Shown here: positions 7,095 to 13,102 of the stretch, in pieces | Layout of the letters: every line of letters starts with the position of its first letter | Position numbering within the stretch: the first letter of the stretch is position 1 | Notes under the pieces: model-generated | The model's input: only the letters and a program-made list of their open reading frames with translations | Database searches by the model: none | What the model was told of the DNA's origin: nothing | Made by a program: the position numbers and the translations under genes | Source of the DNA: RGIG8748 sp045578205 | GTDB lineage: Bacteria; Bacillota; Clostridia; UMGS1810 | Direction: 5' to 3' | DNA length: 16,387 nucleotides | NCBI GenBank assembly: GCA_045578205.1 | Contig: JAZNJU010000065.1 | Span: 1 to 16,387, forward strand

Positions 7095-8246
7095 TTGAAG
7101 GATATTACTATTAAAAACATAACAGAAGGAACAGAGAAAATAGGTGTTGTGTGCGACGAACACGCAACGCTTATGGTTCCTATGTATTATGTTGATGACT
7201 GTGTATTATCTGCAGGTAAAATGCCTGACGATTTAAAAATAAAATTAAAGAGACTTGCAAAAGCGTGGCAAAAATACGGCAAGAATATGCCTAATAACAC
7301 GAATGATGGCGATGAAAACAATATCAATTTTGACACGATAATGAGCATTGTAAATGATTTTATCGAGTATGGCCTATATACCGAATTAGAAAAATTCACT
7401 ACAATGAATAATTATGGAAAAATTAACTTTCCTGCCACCGTTAAGCGTTGCCATCCTTTGCTAACACATCAAGGTGCAATATATCTTGATTATCTAACTG
7501 ACAGAAAGCGCATAGATGAGCAAGAGATTGTCAAATCAGTTCAAATATTGGTGCTTAATGATATATCCAAGAAATTGGGCTGGTTGATAGGCTTTAATCT
7601 TTCATTACCAACAGAAAATATACATTATCGACTCGGAAGTTATCTTGTTCCTTTGTTGGTTAGTGAGAAAAACCAAACCTTCAACACAAGAAAACTTAAT
7701 TTAATTAACCTCCTAATTAACTATATCCGTATGACAAACGGAAAAGAGAATTCAAACTATCTTCCTGTTTGCACGGCATATAACTTTTGGGAGAGCATTT
7801 TGTTTGATGCACTCGGTAATATGTCCAAAGACGAATTGAACAAGCATTTTTATGTAAGGCACGGTTATAGGGATAAACAAACCAATAAAATTGTTGTTCC
7901 AATGAAACCGCTTATGCCAGACATCGCATACAAGGACGATTACTCTGTTATTATTCTCGATGCAAAATACTATCAAAAAGGATTTTTGCCTACTAATGAG
8001 GACATAACAAAACAATTCGCGTATATGATAAAAGCATTTGGAAAATGGTCCGATGCATACTCCTATCGAAATATTTTCTGTCTTCCGACTGATGAAGTCA
8101 GCAAATATCACAATCTTGAAGCCGTATTTGATGAAGATGTTGCTTCCGATGACGGTCTTGTGCCAATCGAGTTGTTGTATTTGAATTTTGAAGAAATGTT
8201 AAAGCATTATGTTGATGGGACTTCGGCATACGAATATATTTCGTGA
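7095..8246 (+). CDS. LlaJI/McrC-type restriction endonuclease subunit
   Basis: A 383-residue protein matching the LlaJI restriction endonuclease (R2) type, related to McrC. The C-terminal half carries a PD-(D/E)xK nuclease core: MPDIAYKDDYSVIILDAKYY, with Asp276, Asp289 and Lys291 as predicted metal-binding and catalytic residues. The N-terminal half should contact the AAA+ ring, as in McrBC. The start is TTG at 7095, eight bases after AAGGAG; the next in-frame Met is about 30 residues in and lacks a site, so TTG is preferred. It lies 11 bases after the R1-type gene and completes the methylase-methylase-R1-R2 order known from LlaJI. It is expected to cut unmodified DNA with the GTPase subunits. 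Confidence 0.9.
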   Translation: MKDITIKNITEGTEKIGVVCDEHATLMVPMYYVDDCVLSAGKMPDDLKIKLKRLAKAWQKYGKNMPNNTNDGDENNINFDTIMSIVNDFIEYGLYTELEKFTTMNNYGKINFPATVKRCHPLLTHQGAIYLDYLTDRKRIDEQEIVKSVQILVLNDISKKLGWLIGFNLSLPTENIHYRLGSYLVPLLVSEKNQTFNTRKLNLINLLINYIRMTNGKENSNYLPVCTAYNFWESILFDALGNMSKDELNKHFYVRHGYRDKQTNKIVVPMKPLMPDIAYKDDYSVIILDAKYYQKGFLPTNEDITKQFAYMIKAFGKWSDAYSYRNIFCLPTDEVSKYHNLEAVFDEDVASDDGLVPIELLYLNFEEMLKHYVDGTSAYEYIS

Positions 8247-8254
8247 GGTTAGTG

Positions 8255-9226
8255 ATGGAAAAAAAGAAAGTAAGAAACGGACGCAATGAATTAATTTCGA
8301 AATCGCAGGAAGCCGCACTCTCCGCTATACAAATATATAATAGCCCTACATATTTCTTCAAATCGGAAACATTTTCAGTTCTGATTATTATTGCTTGGAC
8401 ATATTTATTGCACGCCTATTACAAAGTGATAGGTGTTGACTACCGATATTATAAATTAGTCAATAGCAGAAAAAAGTACTATAAAACCAAATATGGTGCC
8501 TTTAAGCGTTGGGAACTTGAAACTTGTCTAAAAAACGAAAAATGCCCTTTGGACAAGGATACCAAGAACAATTTGGAATTTATCATCCAGTTGAGGCACG
8601 AAATTGAACACCAAATGACCAACCGAATTGATGATACATTAAGCGCGAAATTTCAAGCGTGTATTATCAATTACAATAATTACATAAAGCAGTTGTTTGG
8701 TGATAAGTATGGTCTTGACAAATATATAAACGTTAGTTTGCAGTTATCTGGCATTGAGGACGAGCAAAAAAGTATGCTTTTGTCGGAAACAACCTTACCA
8801 AAATATTTAAAAGCATTTGTAACCGATTTTGATAATTCATTGTCGGATGATGAATTTAATAGTTTGTCATATGCATACCGAGTTTTTTATACCCCAAAAC
8901 TCGTTAATCATCGCCAACAAGCAGATAAGGTAATTGAATTTATAAAACCAGATTCTGAATTAGCGCAAACATTAAAGACACAGTATGTTGTTTTGAAGGA
9001 ACGAGAAAAAGCAAAGTACTTACCAGGTCAAATTGTAGAGATAGTAAAAAAGGAATATCCTAAATTTAATATGAGAGACTTTGTGCAACTTTGGAAAAAC
9101 AACGATGCCAAAAATCCTAAATATAATTATGGAACAGTTGTGGCAAATAAAACCTGGCACTGGTACGAGAATTGGCTCAACTTTGTATTAGATTATTGCC
9201 AAAAACATTCTGACCAATATAAATAA
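8255..9226 (+). CDS. DUF3644-like protein with HEPN-type RHEIEH motif
   Basis: A 323-residue protein that by memory resembles the DUF3644 family: an N-terminal helix with AALSAIQIYNSP, a hydrophobic helix SVLIIIAWTYLLHAYYK, and GVDYRYYKLV. LRHEIEH (Arg114-x4-His119) fits the RX4-6H motif that marks HEPN domains, many of which are RNases in toxin-antitoxin and phage-defence systems. The C-terminal 90 residues (from about 235) are basic with KTWHWYENWL and may bind nucleic acid. A GTG overlapping the previous stop at 8243 is possible, but ATG at 8255 with GTGAGG six bases upstream is better. It is the last gene of the restriction operon, eight bases after the nuclease, and is followed by a hairpin. 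RNase activity is inferred from the motif. Confidence 0.75.
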   Translation: MEKKKVRNGRNELISKSQEAALSAIQIYNSPTYFFKSETFSVLIIIAWTYLLHAYYKVIGVDYRYYKLVNSRKKYYKTKYGAFKRWELETCLKNEKCPLDKDTKNNLEFIIQLRHEIEHQMTNRIDDTLSAKFQACIINYNNYIKQLFGDKYGLDKYINVSLQLSGIEDEQKSMLLSETTLPKYLKAFVTDFDNSLSDDEFNSLSYAYRVFYTPKLVNHRQQADKVIEFIKPDSELAQTLKTQYVVLKEREKAKYLPGQIVEIVKKEYPKFNMRDFVQLWKNNDAKNPKYNYGTVVANKTWHWYENWLNFVLDYCQKHSDQYK

Positions 9227-9253
9227 AGAAGCACGGGGTGAACCGTGCTTCTT
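9226..9253 (+). terminator. Hairpin ending the restriction operon
   Basis: AAGAAGCACGG (9226-9236) and CCGTGCTTCTT (9243-9253) form a perfect 11-base stem with loop GGTGAA, starting at the stop codon of the DUF3644-like gene. The stem ends in TTCTT but no long T-run follows, so termination may be partial; on the minus strand a run TTTATTTATATT follows. Confidence 0.65.
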
Positions 9254-9351
9254 ACATCATTGATACTTATGCTAATAGAAAAAATGAAACTTAAAAACAT
9301 AACGATAGACATCTTAAAATCAAATTTGAAGTATAAGCAATAAGGAGGTCA

Positions 9352-9732
9352 ATTAAAATAAAAATATATTCTGCATTAGCAACAATATTCTGGTTTGTTA
9401 GGCAATTTGCAATTCCCAACCCATTTGAAATATTAGGTGATGGTCTAACTATTACAATAAGCGGAGCACCTTTGCTTCTAACCCCAGAAATACTTAACTG
9501 GATAGCCGACCCGATTATCGGAGCAATCACTTTTGGAGTGGTAGGTCTCTATTACATTAAGGGTTCCGAACCCGCATTGGGCAGTATATTGTATATGATA
9601 TTTTATGCTGTACATATTGCGGTAATGTACTTGATGTTGTGGGTTTACCCAATCGTTTGGTTGATGGTACTTATAGGCGTCATATACATATTACTACACA
9701 TTGGCATGTTAATACTCGGCAATAAAATGTAG
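9352..9732 (+). CDS. Small membrane protein with apparent non-standard start codon
   Basis: A membrane protein of about 124-126 residues, family not recognised. Reading upstream of the first standard start (TTG at 9472) the frame stays open back to a stop at 9334-9336, and the extra 40 residues look like real protein (IFWFVRQFAIPNPFEILGDGL). A strong AAGGAGG at 9342-9348 precedes ATT at 9352 and ATA at 9358, both in frame, and no ATG, GTG or TTG lies between. So translation may begin at ATT or ATA; the TTG at 9472, preceded by GGAG, is the fallback. The C-terminal part has about three membrane segments (IIGAITFGVVGLYYI, ILYMIFYAVHIAVMYLML, IVWLMVLIGVIYILLHIGML). It sits 52 bases before another membrane protein gene. 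Confidence 0.6.
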   Translation: MKIKIYSALATIFWFVRQFAIPNPFEILGDGLTITISGAPLLLTPEILNWIADPIIGAITFGVVGLYYIKGSEPALGSILYMIFYAVHIAVMYLMLWVYPIVWLMVLIGVIYILLHIGMLILGNKM

Positions 9733-9784
9733 CATTTTAAACAAAAGGTTAATATATAGAAATACGGAGATGATATAATCTATA

Positions 9785-10639
9785 ATGGAAAATTTACAAT
9801 CTTTACTCTATGCAATAGCAAGTTTATCCGCCAGTTTTGTTGCGATATTGGGTGGATTTGTGGCCAGCAAGTTGCTTACAGTAAGCGGTGAAAGAGAATC
9901 ACTTAAAAATCAACTATCAAAAATTAATTGCGATATTGTACTTAAAAAGGCTCAAAAAGGAATTTTATATGACCAATTAAATATAGATGATGCTTTAGAT
10001 TACATAGATGAACATATTGACGACCTCCTAAACCACAGTGCTCTGAAAGAGGTCTATTTAGAGACTGAAAAGGAATTGTTAGGATATGATTTATTGCTAC
10101 CATACTGGAATAGAGCATTAGATTTGCTTGTTAAAATTGAAGGTGTAAACGAAGATACCATAACTTTCAATGAAGATTATGTTCCAAATAGTGTTGTTCT
10201 TGATGTGAAAGACAACCATTTTGACTATAAAGCATGTGCTATAATTACAAAGCAATTATTTCCACATCCATTTTATTCGGCAAAAACAATATCAAATTCA
10301 ACCGATAATTGGTATGAACATACAAGTCAAAAATTTGAAGATTTAGAGCATGAAATATATGCTTTATCTATACAGAAATCTTTGTTAGAAGAACAAGAGA
10401 AAGCACTATTAAAACCTAATGGGATGATAAGCGGATTAATCGTATTTATTTCATTTTCTATATTAAATATCATTTGTCCTCTTATTTTAAGCACCATAGA
10501 ATTCAGTGATGCATGTTCAAAATATATAGGTTGGATTTCCATTGGAGTTTTAGCACTTGGATTAACGACTGTGTTTTGTTATCTAATCAGTTTGTTGAAA
10601 TGGAAAGAGAAAGAAGAACCTGATAGCAAATCAGAATAA
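9785..10639 (+). CDS. Membrane protein with long cytoplasmic helical middle, unknown function
   Basis: A 284-residue protein without a recognised family. One N-terminal membrane segment (residues about 8-30, IASLSASFVAILGGFVASKLL) is followed by about 170 mainly helical, charged residues that include coiled-coil-like stretches (ERESLKNQLSKI, EIYALSIQKSLLEEQEKALL), then two C-terminal membrane segments (ISGLIVFISFSILNIICPLIL and YIGWISIGVLALGLTTVFCYLISL) and a charged tail. No clear ribosome binding site is at normal distance from the ATG; GGAG at 9766-9769 is 15 bases away, and TGATATAAT at 9771-9779 could be an extended -10 giving a transcript with almost no leader. It lies within a defence island between the restriction operon and a convergent toxin-like gene, so a membrane-effector role is possible but unproven. 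Confidence 0.75.
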   Translation: MENLQSLLYAIASLSASFVAILGGFVASKLLTVSGERESLKNQLSKINCDIVLKKAQKGILYDQLNIDDALDYIDEHIDDLLNHSALKEVYLETEKELLGYDLLLPYWNRALDLLVKIEGVNEDTITFNEDYVPNSVVLDVKDNHFDYKACAIITKQLFPHPFYSAKTISNSTDNWYEHTSQKFEDLEHEIYALSIQKSLLEEQEKALLKPNGMISGLIVFISFSILNIICPLILSTIEFSDACSKYIGWISIGVLALGLTTVFCYLISLLKWKEKEEPDSKSE

Positions 10640-10642
10640 AGA

Positions 10643-10673
10643 CAAAACCCACGGTGGCGAACCGTGGGTTTTG
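10643..10673. terminator. Bidirectional terminator between convergent genes
   Basis: CAAAACCCACGGT (10643-10655) and ACCGTGGGTTTTG (10661-10673) form a perfect 13-base stem with a 5-base loop, three bases after the membrane-protein stop codon. It is followed by CTTTTAG on the plus strand and preceded by AAAA-rich bases on the other, and separates it from the PemK/MazF-like gene ending at 10677. Confidence 0.85.
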
Positions 10674-10676
10674 CTT

Positions 10677-11027
10677 TTAGTCGAGCGATAACTGTAATTT
10701 GATAGCATTCTGCAAAGTCTTCATTTGACTTGCTTCTAATGTACCACAATAGCGACCTTCTTCAAGTATATTCTTGGGTAATAATGTAAGTTGTTCTGCC
10801 AGTGCAAAACTTCTTTTTGGAAAACAGTCGGCCTTAATTTCAATTTGAACTGGAAGCCGACGGTTTATGTTTGAAGAAAGTGGGATTGCTTGAACCACAG
10901 GACTATAATTGCAGGCTTGGGGGTTCGACACTACAATATAATAATGTTGTCCGTGGTGTTGATGAGGGTTATGCTCGTTATAAGGAATATTTGCGAATAC
11001 AATGCTTCCGTGTCTTACTTTACACAT
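10677..11027 (-). CDS. PemK/MazF-like toxin family protein
   Basis: A 116-residue protein with the PemK/MazF fold pattern: GSIVFANIPY at the first strand, HYYIVVSN (28-35) for the usual RPVLVISN, VQAIPLSS (45-52) for the conserved VxxxPITS, and a C-terminal helix with EASQMKTLQNAI. Members cut single-stranded RNA at short sites. The conserved catalytic Arg that normally precedes the P(V/Y)(L/I)V strand is missing here: the equivalent place is His28-Tyr29, after a histidine-rich loop HNPHQHHGQH. Activity may therefore be changed or lost. No antitoxin gene is visible on either side. The start ATG at 11027 has AAAAGGAG, itself inside an inverted repeat. The serine resolvase upstream on the same strand is separated by a hairpin. 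Confidence 0.8.
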   Translation of the reverse strand: MCKVRHGSIVFANIPYNEHNPHQHHGQHYYIVVSNPQACNYSPVVQAIPLSSNINRRLPVQIEIKADCFPKRSFALAEQLTLLPKNILEEGRYCGTLEASQMKTLQNAIKLQLSLD

Positions 11028-11035
11028 TTTAAATT

Positions 11036-11071
11036 TCTCCTTTTAAATAAAAAATATTGATATTTAAAAGG
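11036..11071 (-). promoter_or_regulatory. Inverted repeat covering the ribosome binding site of the MazF-like gene
   Basis: CCTTTTAAAT (11039-11048) and ATTTAAAAGG (11062-11071) are perfect 10-base complements separated by 13 AT-rich bases. In the minus-strand mRNA the second arm contains the AAAAGG of the AAAAGGAG site, about 10 bases before the ATG. Folding would hide the site and lower translation of the toxin-like gene. Confidence 0.6.
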
Positions 11072-11102
11072 TGCTAGTTTTTGATTTTTATTTCAAGAAA
11101 AT

Positions 11103-11130
11103 ATGCCCTGACCATTTTGGTTCGGGGCAT
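11103..11130 (-). terminator. Hairpin after the serine resolvase gene
   Basis: ATGCCCTGACC (11103-11113) pairs with GGTTCGGGGCAT (11119-11130) with one G-U pair and one bulged base. On the minus strand it is followed by ATTTTCTT. It lies about 70 bases after the resolvase stop and before the MazF-like gene, so it probably separates the two transcription units at least in part. Confidence 0.6.
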
Positions 11131-11201
11131 TATTGAAGTGTCAAATATTTTAACTTTTGGCACCGATTTTAAAGTCCCGTAAATACTGGGTTTGTGAGGT
11201 G

Positions 11202-11789
11202 TCATAATTCAGTGTCAAAAGTAATCTTCCTTTTTGCTCTAATCATCGTTGATTTTGATATGCCAGTCATTTCGGAAACTGTCCTGTAACTCTTGCCTTC
11301 GTCAAGCAACGACAAAGCGAGATTGATTTGTTCTCGATGAAATTTCTTTGGTCGCCCTTCCTTATAATTTGGGTCGTGTTTACGATGATATTCTCTGCCG
11401 CTTTGGCATCTGGAATTTATCATATCTTTCTCAAATTGTGCGAAAGCCAACATGACATGCAATAACAGGGTTCCGATTGCATTTTTCTCAATTACACCCA
11501 TATTGAGTATATTTAGTTTAATGTTCTTATCATAGAGTTCCTGTGCAAGAGTGCTGCCTTCACTGACTGTTCTCGCAAACCTATCTAACTTAACTACAAT
11601 TAGTTCGTCATCGGGTTGTAGTTTTTCAATTAGTTGAGAAAATAACGGACGGTCTTTAATTGTACCACCAGTGAATATTTCTTCTACAACAATTTCGGCA
11701 CCTGCATTTAAAACTGCTTCTCGCTGCTCTTTGAGGGACGAGTTATCCTTCTGTGATTTTGAGGATACCCTTATATAACCATACCTCAT
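11202..11789 (-). CDS. Serine recombinase of the resolvase/invertase family
   Basis: A 195-residue site-specific recombinase. YIRVSSKSQ near the N-terminus holds the catalytic serine (Ser9), and LDRFART (68-74) carries the conserved arginines Arg70 and Arg73 that act with it; AFAQFEKDMI continues into the long dimer helix. The C-terminus (about 150-190) is a Hin/resolvase-type helix-turn-helix, KSYRTVSEMTGISKSTMIRAKR. Length is normal for resolvases or DNA invertases, not for large serine integrases. The ATG at 11789 has AGGTGA upstream and lies four bases after the small unknown gene. No pair of recombination sites is evident in the window, so whether it resolves, inverts or is a remnant of a larger element is open. 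Confidence 0.92.
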   Translation of the reverse strand: MRYGYIRVSSKSQKDNSSLKEQREAVLNAGAEIVVEEIFTGGTIKDRPLFSQLIEKLQPDDELIVVKLDRFARTVSEGSTLAQELYDKNIKLNILNMGVIEKNAIGTLLLHVMLAFAQFEKDMINSRCQSGREYHRKHDPNYKEGRPKKFHREQINLALSLLDEGKSYRTVSEMTGISKSTMIRAKRKITFDTEL

Positions 11790-11793
11790 TTCA

Positions 11794-11985
11794 TCACCTG
11801 CTTTCTACAACACCAAACAGGTGAGTTTTAACGGTATTACCCAACTGCTCTTTTTCAATAACGATATTAGTCCCCTCTGGAACTTCAATAGTTACAGAAC
11901 TGCCATAAGGAAACGGCAATTTGGTATAATTACCGTGAGCATCTTGCTCAAAAGTTAGAATTAGAAATTTGTCTTGTCTTTGCAT
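11794..11985 (-). CDS. Small protein of unknown function upstream of resolvase
   Basis: A 63-residue protein, MQRQDKFLILTFEQ at the start, predicted mostly beta-strand (FLILTFE, SSVTIEVP, NIVIEKE, KTHLFGVV); no family recognised. The frame is open for another 31 codons to a GTG at 12078, but that stretch runs through leader hairpins, whereas ATG at 11985 is preceded by AAAAGGAG at good distance, so the short form is chosen. It is four bases from the resolvase, so the two are cotranslated. It is the first gene after a leader like that of the DUF6809-like operon. Confidence 0.7.
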   Translation of the reverse strand: MQRQDKFLILTFEQDAHGNYTKLPFPYGSSVTIEVPEGTNIVIEKEQLGNTVKTHLFGVVESR

Positions 11986-12014
11986 ATAACATACTCCTTT
12001 TGTTTTTATGTACT

Positions 12015-12034
12015 CGGTGTGGCCTAGTACACCG
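12015..12034 (-). promoter_or_regulatory. Hairpin in leader of 11202-11985 operon
   Basis: CGGTGT (12015-12020) and ACACCG (12029-12034) form a 6-base stem; the loop on the minus strand, ACTAGGCC, shares AC and AGGC with the equivalent hairpin at 1531-1550. It lies between the 13-base box and the AAAAGGAG site of the first gene. Confidence 0.6.
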
Positions 12035-12045
12035 ACATCTGATAA

Positions 12046-12058
12046 TGAAGGAGGAATT
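12046..12058 (-). repeat. 13-base box TGAAGGAGGAATT, copy 2
   Basis: Identical to 1567-1579 and in the same place relative to the downstream hairpin. Its minus-strand CCTCCTT is complementary to the AAGGAG ribosome binding site about 55 bases downstream (near 11994). Confidence 0.65.
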
Positions 12059-12116
12059 GTCTTTGGAAAACTACACACACTCTCTTGCCACTAGGAAGCA
12101 ATAACAAAGAAAGGAG

Positions 12117-12166
12117 AAAAACAAAAAACTTACATACAAAACTCCCGCCAGAGTTGTATGTAAGTT
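12117..12166 (-). terminator. Leader attenuator/terminator of 11202-11985 operon
   Basis: On the minus strand AACTTACATACAACTC pairs with GAGTTTTGTATGTAAGTT (two extra bases bulged) around loop TGGCGG, followed by TTTTTTGTTTTT. This is a strong intrinsic terminator between the promoter at 12206-12234 and the first gene. A second segment downstream, TGTGTGTAG near 12068-12076, could also pair with the ACTTACATACA arm and would then compete with the terminator. Confidence 0.75.
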
Positions 12167-12205
12167 AAAATTCAGTATGTTATGTGTTATTCAATTGTTT
12201 TCTAT

Positions 12206-12234
12206 ATTATAACATATTTCGACACCTATAGCAA
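12206..12234 (-). promoter_or_regulatory. Sigma-A promoter for the 11202-11985 operon
   Basis: On the minus strand TTGCTA (12229-12234) and TATAAT (12206-12211) with a 17-base spacer. The spacer contains GTGTCGAAATATG, also present on the plus strand at 1663-1675, although there it lies downstream of the other leader's promoter in opposite orientation. Confidence 0.8.
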
Positions 12235-12271
12235 GTGGTTTGCATATTTAAAAATCGAAATATGGATAAAA

Positions 12272-12300
12272 TTGACTGTAATATTGTTTGATGGTATAAT
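12272..12300 (+). promoter_or_regulatory. Sigma-A promoter for the HEPN gene pair
   Basis: TTGACT (12272-12277) and TATAAT (12295-12300) with a 17-base spacer, about 33 bases upstream of the AAAGGA site of the gene at 12341. It diverges from the promoter at 12206-12234. Confidence 0.85.
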
Positions 12301-12340
12301 AATATAAAGATATTTTGTAATTTATTGAAAGGATAATATT

Positions 12341-13102
12341 ATGACCTTTACAGAATTAGTAGAAAAATCTTCTCACCTAAAACAGCAGAAGCAAGTTTTT
12401 ATAAATGATACTTATATGTGGGTTCAACTTGCCCGTAATGCTATCAAAGATTTGCCAGATGACAAAATTGAGTTTTCTACACCGAAAGCAAGAAAACCAC
12501 ATCAATTGCGAACAGTGTCCCGAAGCCATCCTGAAAAGACAAAAGAAAGAATAATAAACAAAGATATATTCAATAGTGCTTTTGTTCTTTTAGTTGCAAG
12601 TGTGGAAGATTATTTTTCTAAAATAATGGAATGGATATTGAAAACCGACACACAAAGAATAAAATGCACTATAAGTGGTATAAACTTGATGGACAAGGTA
12701 TCTGTTGTAGATTTAATTGACAACGACAAGGAAACATTGGTTGAAAATATAATCAGGCAACGATTATCTGGATTGTTTTATGCAAGTCCTCAAAAGCAGT
12801 TAGAATATTTAAAAATTGCATTAGATATTCAACCTGATGAAGACCTTTGGGGTAAATGGATAGAGGTAAAGGCAAGACGCGATTTAATAGTACATAACAA
12901 CGGTATTGTCAATGAAATATATATAAACAAAGCAAAAACTTTTGCTTTATGTTCCCTTGGTGAAGAAGCATTAATAGATGAAAATTATTTTAAAACGGTA
13001 GTATCTACATTAAAAAGTCTTATAGGAACATTACATAGGGAAGTGCGAAACAATTACAATGAAGAACCGAAGCAAGGTGAAATAGATGAGATTACAGAAT
13101 AA
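12341..13102 (+). CDS. HEPN-domain protein, putative RNase (RDLIVH)
   Basis: A 253-residue mainly helical protein. KARRDLIVHNNG (Arg180-x4-His185, followed by NNG) is a textbook HEPN RX4-6H motif of the RiboL-PSP-HEPN/MAE_28990-like sort, where Arg and His form the RNA-cleaving site in active dimers. An earlier helix, FNSAFVLLVASVEDYFSKIMEW (about 77-98), matches the first conserved helix of such domains. The N-terminal 70 residues are basic. The start ATG follows AAAGGA and a consensus promoter. The next gene overlaps its end by 17 bases and also carries a HEPN motif, so the two are made together and may form one complex. RNase activity and any defence role are inferred. Confidence 0.8.
   Translation: MTFTELVEKSSHLKQQKQVFINDTYMWVQLARNAIKDLPDDKIEFSTPKARKPHQLRTVSRSHPEKTKERIINKDIFNSAFVLLVASVEDYFSKIMEWILKTDTQRIKCTISGINLMDKVSVVDLIDNDKETLVENIIRQRLSGLFYASPQKQLEYLKIALDIQPDEDLWGKWIEVKARRDLIVHNNGIVNEIYINKAKTFALCSLGEEALIDENYFKTVVSTLKSLIGTLHREVRNNYNEEPKQGEIDEITE

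Noticed and set aside
9269..9343. 24-codon frame after the restriction operon as a separate gene
   Set aside because: No ribosome binding site and no recognisable features; noted only for possible coupling to the next gene.
9771..9785. Extended -10 (TGATATAAT) making the 9785 gene leaderless
   Set aside because: No -35 at a fitting distance and the upstream membrane gene lies only 52 bases away, so read-through is equally likely; kept only as a remark.
11986..12078. Longer N-terminus (31 more residues from GTG at 12078) for the small gene before the resolvase
   Set aside because: The extension covers a hairpin and the repeated 13-base box; the internal ATG at 11985 has a much better AAAAGGAG site.
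12045..12104. Plus-strand 19-codon frame (M-K-E-E-L-S-L-E-N-Y-T-H...) and a similar KEEL-like reading at 1568-1585 as leader peptides
   Set aside because: No ribosome binding site precedes either, the copy at 1568 hits a stop after six codons, and both are explained better as the complement of the CCTCCTT box in minus-strand leaders.
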